Source: Odontesthes bonariensis (taxonomy: Eukaryota > Chordata > Actinopteri > Atheriniformes > Atherinopsidae). From it: DNA of 64,000 nt. The stretch lies in NCBI RefSeq assembly GCF_027942865.1, contig NC_134511.1, forward strand, positions 2,735,567 to 2,799,566, in the 5' to 3' direction. Of this stretch, positions 1 through 11,987 are shown in pieces; the stretch's first letter is position 1, and every line of letters begins with the position of its first letter. Below the pieces are notes generated by a model. It did no database searches, was not told the origin of the DNA, and was given only the letters and a program-made list of their open reading frames with translations. Position numbers and translations under genes: made by a program.

Positions 1-13
1 TTAAAGCCTAATC

Positions 14-397
14 TTAAAGGTGCCGTCGGCAACTTTTTTTTAGTCATATTAGCTTGAACTGTCATGGGATTCTGGAAGTAGAATATTAAATAGGCTGTTT
101 AGGAAAAATCCCGAATTCTGTAGCTCCCTCTGAAGCCTGTAATCATGCTTGCAAAAATCGAGCGCTCCCGGCTGTTTTTAACCAATCACGTTAGGTTTAT
201 TATTTATCTATTATCTGAGCAGAACAGTCACCAACCACGTCTGAGCGTGAGTCTGCCCCAGCTTTTGTGCGTGCACACTGGTGTGAACTCACGTGCACAA
301 CCTCATCCACAGAGGGGGAGGGACCTGAAAGTTGTATCAGCTCGAATTTTCCGACTTTCGACTCGGAATTTTGAAAAACTGCCGACGGCAGCTTTAA
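14..397. mobile_element. TTAA-flanked MITE inside the SWIM-like gene
   Basis: TTAA at 14-17 and at 394-397 bracket inverted ends: AGGTGCCGTCGGCAAC on the left, and the reverse complement of GCCGACGGCAGCT on the right. It has no coding capacity, and open frames across it are read-through of the neighbouring exon. TTAA duplication suggests a piggyBac-type mobiliser, but the tips do not begin CCC as in classical piggyBac. Confidence 0.65.
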
Positions 398-2028
398 GGG
401 AGAAGACAAAGCAACAAGAAGCGCTCCCTTGGAGGATGTGTCCATTATGGCACACCTGTCCTGGTACTTGTTATTATAACCCTCCACCTGATTCTGCAGT
501 GCTGTCAACATGCTTGGACCACTCTGCGTTCCATATTCCTCCCTACACACCTTATGGAACAGTCTAGGAAATACAAAAATTAGTTGTTATGGGTGTTACT
601 TTCATACTGTGGAAAATTGTAAATACATTCACTGAATGTTACCACTGAATTGTATTTCTATAGAAAATAGTGGGAGACCATGTTTTCCAGTGCGATGCCC
701 ACCTTTGCACATAGCACAGGTCAGGGCAAATCTCCCTGTTGGCAGAGGCATATACAAACTGCTGACCATACTCCACTTGGAGGTCATGTTTTAGCACCAC
801 CAGAGCAGATGTGGGGGTGTGACCGATCTCAAACAGACCAATGAGAACCTCTTTGGCCTTTTCCCCAACATCCCGGTAGCGGATAGCATCGGCAACAAAC
901 AGGTGGTGATTATGCCTGTTTTCTATCCGTACTTCGAATGGGAACCTATGTGGGTCCTTAGTCCTATAACATATTTCAATATCTCAATATAACTATTATG
1001 TCTAAAACAATGACAGTGGATCAATAAACTCACTTTGTTTCACCACCAGAGTTCTTCAGAGTTACAAATAGTTTTGCTGGACAGCAGGTGTCTTTTGAAT
1101 CCCTGCTGCTGCTGCTTGCGGCCTTGACATTGACCTTATGCTGGCATTTGTAACTTGCCTGACCAAAATATAGTGAATTTACAGCAAGGAAAAAGACACT
1201 GATAAATTGCTTTAGGAAATGTTGACAGCAAAACTTTTACCTTGAATAGCACACGGTGCCCCCGTCTCGGTCGGGTGACATCCACCCTCCATGTCACTCC
1301 CGATGACCCCTTCAAAAACTGCATCCACTGCTTTGCTTGATCCACGGAGGCGAGATCCACGCGGACTTTGGCATCAAAGCTGGTGTAGTCTCCAGCTGAC
1401 GGCACCTCATTGTAATGGCAGACATGGCACCTAAATTAGTTTGGTAGCCAGCCCTAGAAGTAGGAAACAAACAACTAATAATTAAAATCCACACACAAAG
1501 GTAATACTTTTGCTGGCCTTCACAGATATCGAATAGATAGGCCATTCAAGACAGTGATACTGTAATGCTACTCAACTACTATACTGTGCTCTTTCAAAAT
1601 AATCTGAATACTGCAAGTTAATACAACTATGTCTATGCTGTAATATTCCTCATAGTAACAGTTACTGAGTGACATATACTGTCAAGACACCTTCAGCTGT
1701 GGATACGCCAAGTTTTCTTCAGGTCCCAAGCACACACAAACACTAAGTCTGAAAAAGTAAAGACATTTACAAAACCATCACAAAACAGCATGCCTAACTT
1801 AGCTACAGTAATTAATTATCTATGAACAACACCAAACTAACATGATAATAACTTACTTGCTAAGCTGTAAAAAAAAATATGAAGGCGGCGTCAGTAAAGC
1901 GTGAGATAACGTTAGAAGATTAGCTAGACTGTCTAGTATTATTATACCAACTTGGGTGCTGGCATTAATTCACATAACATGCTAACGTACCAAAGAAGCT
2001 CTGCGTATGTATGATCGTGATCTGTCAT
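398..2028 (-). CDS. Mutator/SWIM-like protein, N-terminal exons (gene runs off left edge)
   Basis: Five minus-strand exons join with matching phases: 1991-2028 (ATG at 2028), 1241-1430, 1034-1140, 703-963 and 563 down to about 398, all with GT/AG borders. The conceptual protein starts MTDHDHTYAELLW. It then has a C-x2-C-x-Y segment (CHVCHY), a lysine/serine stretch ending DTCCPAKLFVTLK, a histidine-rich HNHHLFVADAIRYRDVG segment, and LFHKVCREEYG. From memory of the family, this order resembles the N-terminal half of fish proteins carrying MULE transposase and SWIM domains. The MULE core and SWIM finger themselves are not in the window. The fifth exon reads directly into a TTAA-flanked MITE (14-397), so the gene is either broken there or spliced differently. 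A GC-rich region above 2028 could hold the promoter. The exon chain is solid; the family name is less certain. Confidence 0.6.
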
Positions 2029-2105
2029 CTTGAAAGGGGCGAATTTACGATTTAGGAACGACTGATAAGCGTGCGGCGCGTTCTCGTACTAGTTTCTATT
2101 GGGTC

Positions 2106-2605
2106 TAGTGATGGGTCATGCGCAGAAGCATCGGCTCTGAGAGCCGGCTCTTTGTAGTGAATCAGAAGAGCCGGCTCGCATCAAGTGAGAGCCGACTCCA
2201 AGTTTTTCCATTGGCTGCTTAGGTTTCACTTTCAGTGCTCAGTCCCAGCTCTGGTTACGACAGAGCTTTGTTATGATTGGCCAGCATGAGACCGGCATGC
2301 GGTATTCACGTGAGAATTAAGGAGTTTGGTTCTGTTCTGTGGATTTGTTTGAAATTTTTTTGTTAATTTGTTCAATTAAAAAAAAAAAAAAAATTAATTG
2401 AAATAAACAAAATGTAAAAGTGGTTTTGTCACAGAATAAATGCAAAGAATTAGGCAATTATAAGGTCTCTCATAAAAACACTGAAAGCGTTTAAAACACA
2501 AACCATGATTTCATTTTTTTTGCAAAGTTAAGGTAAAATATAGGCCACAAAAGATCCTAAATAAAGAGCTGTTTGGGAGTCAAAAGAGCCAAACTTCCCA
2601 TACTA
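2106..2605. mobile_element. hAT-like MITE, copy A, downstream of H2B
   Basis: The ends are TAGTGATGGG on the left and CCCATACTA on the right, a decayed inverse. Internally it carries repeated GAGCCGGCTC palindromes (2138-2195) and an A-run. A second copy sits at about 8468-8865 in the same position relative to the second H2B gene, so the element was present before the histone segment duplicated. I see no clear target-site duplication. Confidence 0.6.
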
Positions 2606-2689
2606 TTAAATATGTTAACATAATAGTTACAGATACTCCATCATAAGGTTCATATCAGTAGGATAATGAGCTCTCAGGGCTGGGTGGGT

Positions 2690-2705
2690 GGCTCTTAGAA
2701 GAGCC
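2690..2705 (-). promoter_or_regulatory. Histone mRNA 3' stem-loop, H2B copy 1
   Basis: On the minus strand this reads GGCTCTTCTAAGAGCC: a 6-bp stem GGCTCT/AGAGCC with a 4-nt loop, followed by CACCCA, about 27 nt after the H2B stop. This is the SLBP-binding 3' end signal of replication-dependent histone mRNAs, which replaces polyadenylation. It marks the H2B gene as an S-phase histone. Confidence 0.93.
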
Positions 2706-2732
2706 GTTGGGTTGTTGTAGCCTTAGAGCTGT

Positions 2733-3116
<384 letters not shown>

Positions 3117-3164
3117 TCAGTACTTTACAGTAACGAATGAGCTGCTGACGGCAGAGAGACTGGT

Positions 3165-3258
3165 CTTATTCAGACTGTATGGAAATCACACTGCGCTGTC
3201 CCCCGGCTGTGATTGGCTGAACCGGAGCTGAGGGGGAGGGACACGTTTCCATGGTAAC
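3165..3258 (-). promoter_or_regulatory. H2B copy 1 promoter elements
   Basis: Reading toward the gene on the minus strand: an RFX-type X-box (GTTACCATGGAAAC, 3245-3258), a CCAAT box (reverse ATTGG at 3212-3216), an octamer-like ATTTCCAT (3179-3186, one base from ATTTGCAT) and a TATA-like GAATAAG (3165-3171). The start codon is about 58 bp further on. All four motifs recur at copy 2. CCAAT and octamer elements are standard for H2B; the X-box is not. Confidence 0.75.
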
Positions 3259-3299
3259 TGTCTCAGTTCCGCTGCAGTCCGGAGACAGTTTGAGTTCAG

Positions 3300-3950
3300 A
3301 AGAAGCAGATGCAGAGAAAGAGGTGGAGATAATGGGCTGATGTAATAAAGGACAAAATCAACTGAATTAGAACATATTTTTGTTTAAACATTTGAAAATC
3401 AATTAAAATAAAAAAACAAGACATTTGTTACCAAATGAGCCTCTTAAACAGCAACACTCATTTTCTGTGTGTGTTTCAGCTTATAAATGGTGACATCATG
3501 TTTATCTGTTAACTTGTTTTGAATCAACATGGCTGAAGTTGTCTGAACTAAGATTTGATCCCACGTTGTCACACCTCCAGATGTGTTTATCACCACTGGA
3601 TCATCTTCAGTCACACTGTGAGAGACAAAGAAGATCAGCCTGTAGATAATAATAATGATAAATAATAAATCACCATATTACTGGTATAATAAGCTTCTTA
3701 TTAAAGTCCAAAACATCTCAGCTGGTATCAGCAGTTAAAGGTCTGATAACGGAGGCCGAACTGGACGTAAAGTGCATCATAATGAGCTGGAGTTCACTGC
3801 CTGAGTAAAACTATTTCACTCCAACTTTTAGAGGATATTATGAATAATGGGTAATGTTGATCATTGGACATGAAAATGTAACTTAAAAAACGTACAAACC
3901 AGAGCTTTGATAGTCAGGAAATACTCACGAGAACATTTGGCCTCTGATAT
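3300..3950. other. Histone-segment flank without genes
   Basis: This is AT-rich sequence upstream of H2B copy 1. It matches the flank of copy 2 to about 3641, except for roughly 120 bp (about 3451-3566) missing from copy 2. I see no open frame, RNA gene or terminal repeat. Confidence 0.6.
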
Positions 3951-3955
3951 TAAAA

Positions 3956-5145
3956 CTAGAAACTAAACTTTGTTGATTTGAATACATGTTTTGAGCTGCA
4001 GTCCGCACACACGCAACCATCTTTGGCATCACCTTTTCCCCTGAGGCTAAAAGTCAATAGTTCCATAGTTTGGATGTCTTTGATTATGACTTTCCACTGT
4101 TTAACTGTGGGAGGTTCTGTGTTGAGCCATCTCCTTGTTATGGCTTTTTTACTTGCGGCCATAAAGATTTTCAGGAGGTATCTGTCTTTCTTTGGTAGTT
4201 CCTTATCTATGTTACCCAGGTAAAATGATAAACAGGTAAAATCAAAATTATACTGCAGGACTTCTCTAATTATGTTTTGAACTCCTTCCCAGAAGGATTT
4301 AAGAGTGGGACAGCTCCAGAATACATGTGTATGATCTGCCATACCATGTCCACATCCTCTCCAGCAGGTAGGTTGTAGTCCTGTCTGCTTAGACTTTTGC
4401 TTAGGTGTTATAAAAAATCTGATACAATTTTTCCAGGAAAAATCTCTCCACAGGTGTGAGGTCGTAGTGGTAATTTGTGTGTCAATAATATTTGTCCATT
4501 CTTCAGAAGTGATTACAGTTCCCAGTTCTTTTTCCCATTTCGCCTTAATATAGTTTGTTGAGTGGCCTCTCAATTCAGTTATATATCTGTATAGTTCTCC
4601 AATGATCTTTCTGGACAGTTTTGTATTATATGCTTTGATAAACATTTCTGTAATACTTGATAAGTTTTCCTGTATAAGTCCTTTAATGTTCTTATCAAAG
4701 TAATGCCGAAGTTGGAGGTACCTATAAAAATCCTGCCGAGCAAGGCCGTATCTATCTGAGATGGTTTTGAAGTCTATAAAATCCTGGTTTTTAATTAGTA
4801 GGCATAATGTGGAGAGTCCTTTCCTCGCCCATTGAATGAAACCTCCATCACCCAAACCTGGTTTGAAATCTGGATTGTGGGTTGGCCACATTAAAATTCT
4901 AATTTCGTTCTGAATATTGAGTTGTTTCGCCAGGCCAGACCAGATCTCCATAGAGAATCTAGTCCACCGGCTCTGGAAATCATATTGTTTAGCCAACATT
5001 GGGTTTCCTAATAGACTCTGTATAGGCCTGTCTGACAGTGATAATTCTAACTCTTTCCATTTTGCAAAGTAGTCTTTATTGCACCAGAGCAACAACAGTC
5101 TTATTTGTGCCGTTAAATAGTAATCTTTAAAGGATAAGACCGTTT
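3956..5145 (-). mobile_element. L1-like LINE, ORF2 C-terminal part (decayed)
   Basis: A 379-codon open frame plus about 15 upstream codons (LSFKDYYLTAQIRLLLLW) reads as the region after the reverse transcriptase in vertebrate L1/Tx1-like ORF2 proteins. It ends in a C-x3-C-x5-H type segment (CWRGCGHGMADHTHVFWSCP) that resembles the C-terminal cysteine-histidine motif of L1 ORF2p. The frame stops at 3956. The matching upstream part is at 5502-6312, with about 360 bp of unrelated DNA between, so this is a dead copy. Confidence 0.85.
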
Positions 5146-5501
5146 TTTTTACATTGGGCCCTTGATTTCACATTATAACATGATGTTCTACTCACCCCTG
5201 CTTGTTGTTGGTCATTTGGAGCTGTTCCGAAGATATTCGCGAGGCGTCTGGCTGCTCTCTTGAGATATTTGGCCATGAAACGGTTTCCTATGGGCAAGCT
5301 TATACAGGCACAAACTATGCTGTTTATAATTTATTAATTACTGTACATTAGCACTGATAACGTGGAGGTGCGTCGCTTACTTAAAAAAATCCGGGTTACT
5401 GTAATTTTGATTTTTTTTGTCGTAAAGTGGGTGTTACTGACGTCCTCGTGGTGCTACTGCCACAGACAGCCCACAGACCTGCTGCCTATTTATTCATTCG
5501 G
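5146..5501. other. Foreign insert breaking the LINE
   Basis: This segment separates two parts of one LINE reading frame and replaces roughly 50 codons of it. I find no inverted ends and no target duplication. It contains the exon-like ORF at 5196-5276. Confidence 0.6.
5196..5276 (-). other. Exon-like ORF with splice donor inside the LINE insert
   Basis: On the minus strand an ATG at 5276 opens 27 codons (MAKYLKRAARRLANIFG, then TAPNDQQQAG) that end exactly at a good donor, GTGAGT. The peptide is basic and could form an amphipathic helix. I do not recognise it, and no partner exon is visible because the sequence beyond is LINE. It may be a first exon carried by a transposon, or chance. Confidence 0.3.
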
Positions 5502-6312
5502 CTAAAATTCTAAATTAGGAACACAAATGGGTAAAGACTGGAACAAGTAAAGTAATCTAGGTAAAATATTTGTCTTTATTGTCAAAATCCTATTGCCAAG
5601 CTCCAGGGGCAAGGAAGCCCATCTGTCTAGTTCCTCCTTTATCTGGAAATTAATACTTGTATAATTTTCCAAGAATAACTGTGATATATCCTTTGCTAAT
5701 TTCACACCCAAGTATTTAATAGAGGAAGAGTCCCAGTTGAATTTGTACTTATTTTTAAGATCTAATGATGGCATGAAATTAAAATATTAGGGCCTGTGTT
5801 TTATCGACATTTAGGGAGTAGCCGGACAAGTTTCCATACCTCCTCAGGAAGTCCATTAATTTTGGTATTCCTGACTCTGGATTCTTTAGGCTGACCAGAA
5901 CGTCGTCCGCGTAAAGACAAATTTTGTATTCCCTTCCTTTTATTGTGATGCCCTCCAGGTCAGGATTCTGTCTTACGGCTTGTGCAAGAGGTTCAATAAA
6001 AAGATTAAAGAGCACTGGGCTGGCTGGGCAGCCCTGACGACAGCCACGTTGCAGGTGAAAAGTTCCTGACAGGCCTCCGTTTACCTTAATTCTAGCTATA
6101 GGGGACGTATATAGTGCCCTGATGCTTTTAATGAACTTCTCATGGAAACCAAATTTGTCCATAACTTTATAGAGAAATTCCCACCCCACCGAATCAAATG
6201 CTTTTTCCGCATCCATACTTAGTAAAATAGCTCCAATTTTCTAATTTTTTAAATGTTCAATAGTGTGGAGGGTCCTCCTTATATTATCCTGAGTTTGTCT
6301 ACCCTTCAAAGC
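5502..6312 (-). mobile_element. L1-like LINE, reverse transcriptase part (decayed)
   Basis: The frame 5779-6216 encodes reverse-transcriptase blocks: MDAEKAFDSV, QGCPASPVLFNLF and the catalytic YADD (LYADDVLVSLKNP). Upstream sequence to about 6312 continues the domain (RQTQDNIRRTLHTIEHL) but contains a stop. Downstream, 5502-5774 continues in another frame (SSSIKYLGVKLAKD). These breaks, the 5' truncation near 6312 and the insert at 5146 show a non-functional copy. Confidence 0.88.
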
Positions 6313-7860
6313 GACACGCTTTGAAGTCGCCGCTAGGGCTGTCACGTGGTTCATGTGAATCTCCGGAGTTCCAAACGTCACAGCGCTGTCAGTCAGTTTG
6401 AACGGGTCTTAGCGGGACGGAGCACAAAAACGATAACTTTAACATTTACGACGCAATTTTCGGTAAATATTGACCAATAATGTGCATTGATCACTTCACC
6501 GACGATGTATTTTATCAACGTTTTTCTTTTTTGGAGGGGCAGAGACACATTTATCACTGTTTTAAATGTTAGAGGGTACCCCTGCATGCTAGCAGGGGGC
6601 AGCTACCTCGTCCTCCTTTATACTGAATCATGCCAGCGGTCCAGCTTACCTTCAGATCTACATCCTCCAACAGAGCCTGATGTTACTGTCTGTTCCCAGG
6701 ATCTACTCCTGTTGTCCCAAACACTCCATCTGTAGATGTCATTCAGTCTGTCTGTCCTCTCTGGTGTCAGATGGACAATGAGCCCCCCCCCACCCCCGCG
6801 ACCCGACCGACGGATTCAGAGGGTATAATGGATGGATGGATGGATTAAAATATTAATTTAATAACTTTTTTTCTGGTTAAAACCATATTAATGACAAAAT
6901 AAGTGTGTCAGTTGTGAAAAAAAAAATAAAAACAGATTTAAACCAAACATTTTATTATAAAATGTCATCATGGAAAATGTAAAACAAGCCTTAATAAAGA
7001 AGTTATTTTACTGCTATTTATACTGTTGGGTAGATTAATCTGCAACAATGAACTGTATTTTATCAAATTCAAGGGTTTGGACATTGTAGAAATCGGCTGA
7101 AGCCCTAATGAGGGTTGATCCATGACAGCAGCGAGCACCACATCTGCTGGCCTCCCTGACAACAACAACAGAGAAATTAATAAATTCATTATCACAGCTG
7201 CAAAGTCATGCTGAAAAAACACTTACTTAATTAAAGACCAGTCAGCTAATGCCTCACTATGCCAAAAATGTTGTAATTTAATCCATTTACCGGAGAAAAT
7301 ACGTCTGAAATACCAAAAATGTATTAAATGTATTATTACTATAGGCCTATATAGTATTTTGGTAATGTTTTAAAACCTAACAATCAAAACAACTTTACAC
7401 AATGTCACCTGACAATAAAGAGTTACCGGACTTTTGTGAAATGATCACGTTAATTACCTCACGTTAGCCTCCGTTACCGAGCTTTAAGCTAGGTCTCTAA
7501 ATCATTACATTTCTAACATCAACATCGACATTTCATGCTAACCAAATGTAAAAATAACTATATCTAAGAGTATACTTGTGATAGATAATGCTTAAAATTG
7601 TAAAAAAAACGTTTAAAATGCTGTTATTTTATTAACTTACCAGTAATTGCTCTTGACGAGCAATTGAGGTTAACAGAGCTGCGTTTCTTGTTTGGAACTC
7701 TGGCGTCTCCGTGACTCACGTGACTTCCGCATTCCTTTCTTTCTATGGGAGTCTGTGGGAGTGTCGCCACTCTCTTTCAACATCACTCTGGTTGAGGCCC
7801 TTGGGCTGCCCCTCCCGCCTCCACACAGCCTTTAATGAGTGTTCCCTCCCCTCTTTTTAG
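6313..7860. other. Intergenic stretch without recognised genes
   Basis: No convincing exon or RNA gene. It holds a C-run near 6783, a short ATGG microsatellite (6829-6845) and AT-rich sequence. Open frames here are short and lack codon or splice support. Confidence 0.5.
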
Positions 7861-7865
7861 AAATA

Positions 7866-7986
7866 TCACGTACATAAAGCTAAAACTGAAAGTAAGAACA
7901 TCCCAGTGCACAGATTGCAGACTAACACGATTCTTTCACAAGCTCAGGTCCATCTTTACTCTTTCATCTGAGCCGGACAATCTCAG
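7866..7986 (+). promoter_or_regulatory. Orphan interferon-type 5' exon
   Basis: The plus strand shows an ACATAAAG TATA-like motif (about 7872), an ISRE-like AAAACTGAAAGT (7882-7893), about 90 bp of leader, and a consensus donor CAG|GTAAGT ending the exon at 7986. No coding exon of plus orientation follows before H2B copy 2. It may be a remnant or the start of a gene lost from this locus. Confidence 0.35.
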
Positions 7987-8467
7987 GTAAGTCTAACACA
8001 TTGAAAATAATAATGATAATAATAATGACTGATTAATGGCACTGAGGTTATAACAGTGTAATAGATTTAATTCTTTAAGATTAGTATCAGTTACGGTCTG
8101 ATACATGGGTACCCATTTTTCATTCTTTCATACAATGACATCATATTGGTTTAAATATAACCAAATAACTCATTCTTTGGTTGTCTTTTCATAAACTGCA
8201 TCTTTACTCCTCACTCACACGGCTACATACGTGTCCCATCTTGTCCTTTCAACAGTTGAGTGATAAGCGGGATCGTCTATAAACACAAACCACCGGATAA
8301 AACCCAGATTCAGTGAATAACAAACAACGTGCACATTATATCACGAGCCAAACTCGTGTTTGGACTTTCAGTTCTGGGACAAATAAAACGTTGTCTCCAT
8401 GACACTGAAAGGCCAACTTTCAGTAAAAAACGGTTTTACTCGATCCTTCTGAAAAAGGGAGGGTCAC

Positions 8468-8865
8468 CCCTAGTTACAGACACTGGGACTGAGCACTGGA
8501 AGTGAAACCTAAGCAGAAAATGGAAAAAAAAAAAAAAAAAAAAAAAAAAACTTTGAGTCGGCTCTCAGAGCTGATGCTTGTGCACATGACCCATCACTAT
8601 TCTGTTCTGTGGATGTTTGAAGTTAATGTGTGCAATAAAAAAAAGTTTAATTGAAATAAACAAATGTAAAAGTGGTTTTGTCACAGAATAAATGCAAAGA
8701 ATTAGGCAATTATAAGGTCTCTCATAAAAAGACTGAAAACCAAAAGGTTTAACACAAACCATGTTGTTGTTTTTTTTGCAAAAGTTGAGGTAAAATATAG
8801 GCTACAACAGATCCTAAATAAGGAGCCGTTTGGGAGTCAAAAGAGCCGAATCTCTTCCCATCACT
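8468..8865. mobile_element. hAT-like MITE, copy B, internally inverted
   Basis: The right part (8601-8865) matches copy A (about 2331-2605) in the same direction and ends CCCATCACT. The left part (about 8468-8600) matches the start of copy A in reverse complement, so the terminal ACCCATCACTA lies in mid-element at 8590-8600. An A-run of about 27 bases (8524-8550) lies in the inverted part. Confidence 0.65.
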
Positions 8866-8958
8866 CTTCAATATGTTAATACAGTAGTAAATTTGTTACA
8901 GATACCGCATCAAAAGGTTCACAACAGCAGGATAATGAGCTCCCAGGGCTGGGTGGGT

Positions 8959-8974
8959 GGCTCTTAGAAGAGCC
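8959..8974 (-). promoter_or_regulatory. Histone mRNA 3' stem-loop, H2B copy 2
   Basis: The same GGCTCTTCTAAGAGCC hairpin as at 2690-2705, followed by CACCCA, about 30 nt after the copy 2 stop. It is the SLBP-type 3' processing signal. Confidence 0.93.
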
Positions 8975-9004
8975 GTTGGGTTGTTGTTGTAGCCTTAGAG
9001 CTGT

Positions 9005-9529
<525 letters not shown>

Positions 9530-9799
9530 TGTCTTAGTTCCGCTGCAGTCCGGAGACAGTTTGAGTTCAGAAGAAGCAGAGAAAGAGAAAGAGGTGGAGA
9601 TAATGGGCTGATGTAATAAAGGACAAAATCAACTGAATTAGAGCTTTTTTTTGTTTATGCATTTAAAAACTAATTTAAATAAAAAATAAGACATTTGTTA
9701 CCAAATGAGCCTCTTAAACATTGTCACACCTCCAGATGTGTTTATCACCACTGGATCATCTTCAGTCACTCTGAGAGACAAAGAAGATCAGCCTGAAAG

Positions 9800-10008
9800 A
9801 GGAATCTAAAGAAAATTCTCCTTCATCCACGTGGAGAAAGAGGAGTTTGGATGGATGAAGCGTGATTACAGGATGTCGTTGAGTTGTTTTTGTCCTCCTC
9901 ACGAACAAATCTCTGTTTTGTGATATCGATCCACGTGGGAATTAAACAAACTTACAGTTTGTGGAAGAGTTTTATTCCTTTAATACGTAGAAATAGGTCA
10001 AATCAGCT
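9800..10008. other. Spacer upstream of H2B copy 2
   Basis: Nothing recognisable beyond the end of the duplicated histone flank (about 9797). Confidence 0.5.
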
Positions 10009-10080
10009 TGACCTGGACGTGATTTGAACACGAAACCTTCTGATCTGGAGTCAGACGCGCTACCGTTGCGCCACAGAGTC
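10009..10080 (-). tRNA. tRNA-Trp (CCA), probable pseudogene
   Basis: The minus strand reads a tRNA with an intact D-arm region (TGGCGCAACGGTAGCGCG), an anticodon arm CTGACTCCAGATCAG with anticodon CCA, and a B-box GTTCAAATC. Compared with the usual eukaryotic tRNA-Trp, the acceptor stem (GACTCTG against CCAGGTC) has two mismatches and one wobble, and the T stem has a first-pair T-T mismatch. No run of four T follows for Pol III termination. It is probably not functional. Confidence 0.75.
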
Positions 10081-10500
10081 ACCTATCTCTCTGGCAGTAA
10101 ATGAAACATTAGCAAAAATTAGCTAATGTGGCCCCTGCAATGAACTGGTGACCCAGGAAAGGTTCCAGTCCCCCAAGCTGCCTGAGTTGGTCTGTGGATT
10201 GATGTACAGCTAATGTGGCTAACAGGTTCTGTGGATCCAGTCTACTGGACGATATTTTCCTGATGCGTTATCTTTTGGTCTCTTTTATGCACATCTGGGT
10301 CATTATAAAAAGGATGTGGCATCAAAACTTGTGTGAATCCATGTTTCTTATCGTTGAACTTGCTCTAGCTTTGCTGCTCTTTATTTTTATTTTTTAAGGT
10401 GTAAAATCTTTGATACTAGAACAGCACTAAACGTTATTGCAGCGCATACATTTACACCTATTTTTCATTTTATTACCTAGTTCTCAGTGCATCTTTCTAC

Positions 10501-11733
10501 TAGGGCTGGGCAATGATTAACGATGTTTAATCTAATTAATCACATGATTTCCCTTATTAATCACGATTAATCGCATTTGTACGCACAATCCAAAAATGAA
10601 TCCAAAAGTAGCGTATAGCTTTTAGCATTTAGTTTTATTTTAAATGTGCTGCCATATGAATGAAAGTGCCATAACATTTGTTGTGCAAACACACTTTTAA
10701 CATCAGCATCTTTCTGTAGTTTTTATGTAGAAGCCTCGCTCCACTGTCTGTTTCCTTGAATGACTTGCTGCTATCAGTTGTGTGTTTTGCCTTTAAGTGA
10801 TATTTTAGACTGGAACTACTACGCTGAGAAGACAATTCAACTTGGCAGTGTTTACAGATGACTTTGGTTCTGTCGACTCCGCCGTCTGGAAGAACTTTAA
10901 AATGAAAATGGCAGAGTAAAAGTTCCGTACCCTTCTCCATGTTTGGTGGATCCGCCGATTACTTTCTTTTCCGGTTGCGCAGCAGACAGCAGCAGACTTT
11001 TACAAAATAAAAGCCTGTGAGCAACAGACTTTTACAGAGTAAACTTTTTTCAATTAAAAAATTGTTTAAGAAAAAAAAATAAAAATTAATAAATAAAACC
11101 TGCGTTAATGCGCGATAAAATATTTATTCTGTCCCTAGGTTTGTTGCTAATATCACCTTTTATGTGGTCAAATACTGCCATCTAGTGACCAAGTTAGGTA
11201 TAGTTTTTAATTGTCAGTACGTTTTGTGTAGTCAGTGTGCAAATGGTAAGAAGGAGAACGACATGCTGTTTCTGTTGCTCGCGAATGCACTCGATACAGG
11301 ACAATCTGTAAGTAGTTATCTTGCAACTAGGTCAACTATATGTGCTTAGGTTAATCTAAGCGTATATATTCATGTTTGCAATGTGTGAAGTGTAATTGTG
11401 CATTTAGTTTCGAAACATGTTGTGCTAGCTAACAATTCTGTGAGGCTTAGCATTGAACTGGTCCTTTGTTTAGCGTCAAGTAAATAGCGTAATGTTAGAA
11501 TAGGTAAACAATGAAAGTGGGTTGAAACATATCTTTATTTTGTATTTTTGCAGTTTCACAAAATAATTCTGTCAAGTAAACGCTCTGAAAGCCTCTTCAG
11601 ACTCCTCGACCAGTTTGTTTAGCTCGCTGTCTAGGCTGTGTTGCACCACATAGCTGAGGGCAGAAGAACATTTATTGTCGTTAAATAATTAACGCGTTAA
11701 CGCGATAATAACGAGTTAGCTCGCCCAGCCCTA
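10501..11733 (-). mobile_element. hAT element with BED-finger ORF, copy 1
   Basis: The terminal inverted repeats are TAGGGCTGGGC and GCCCAGCCCTA. The 8-bp target duplication CTTTCTAC is exact on both sides (10493-10500, 11734-11741). Minus-strand codons 10635-10940 encode a 101-aa remnant with a BED-type zinc finger (CKHC, then YHLKAKH). No transposase catalytic domain is present, so the element is non-autonomous. A second copy lies at 23621-24480 in the opposite orientation. Confidence 0.92.
10635..10940 (-). pseudogene. BED zinc-finger fragment of a hAT transposase
   Basis: 101 codons starting [16 protein letters not shown]. The cysteine pair CKHC and the histidine pair in YHLKAKH give the C2H2 pattern of BED fingers, the N-terminal DNA-binding module of many hAT transposases. 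The frame ends without dimerisation or catalytic regions. The copy at 24042-24347 differs at one residue (C10 to G), which fits recent spread of the same truncated element. Confidence 0.7.
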
Positions 11734-11834
11734 CTTTCTACACTTGAACTGACTCTACAGCCCTTTTCAGCTATGAGACACGATAATGGAGCATGAACCA
11801 CAGGACAAATAAATACCTGCAGAGATGACACACT

Positions 11835-11840
11835 TTTATT
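11835..11840 (-). terminator. Poly(A) signal of the PARP14-like gene
   Basis: AATAAA on the minus strand, about 150 nt beyond the stop codon at 11988. Confidence 0.65.
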
Positions 11841-11987
11841 CTTATTTTAAAGCAAACAACAGCAGTATCTTCAACAAGTCATCATGATGTATTTGATATT
11901 TGACAGTTTTTGTTGACTGAATCTAAATCGGATTTATGACAGAGGTTAACTCTCAGCAGAAATGCTGCATGTTGGGAGTATGACAGT

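Noticed and set aside
10215-10397. 60-codon plus-strand hydrophobic frame near the tRNA pseudogene
   Set aside because: AT-rich chance frame with no neighbours, signal peptide logic or conservation evidence.
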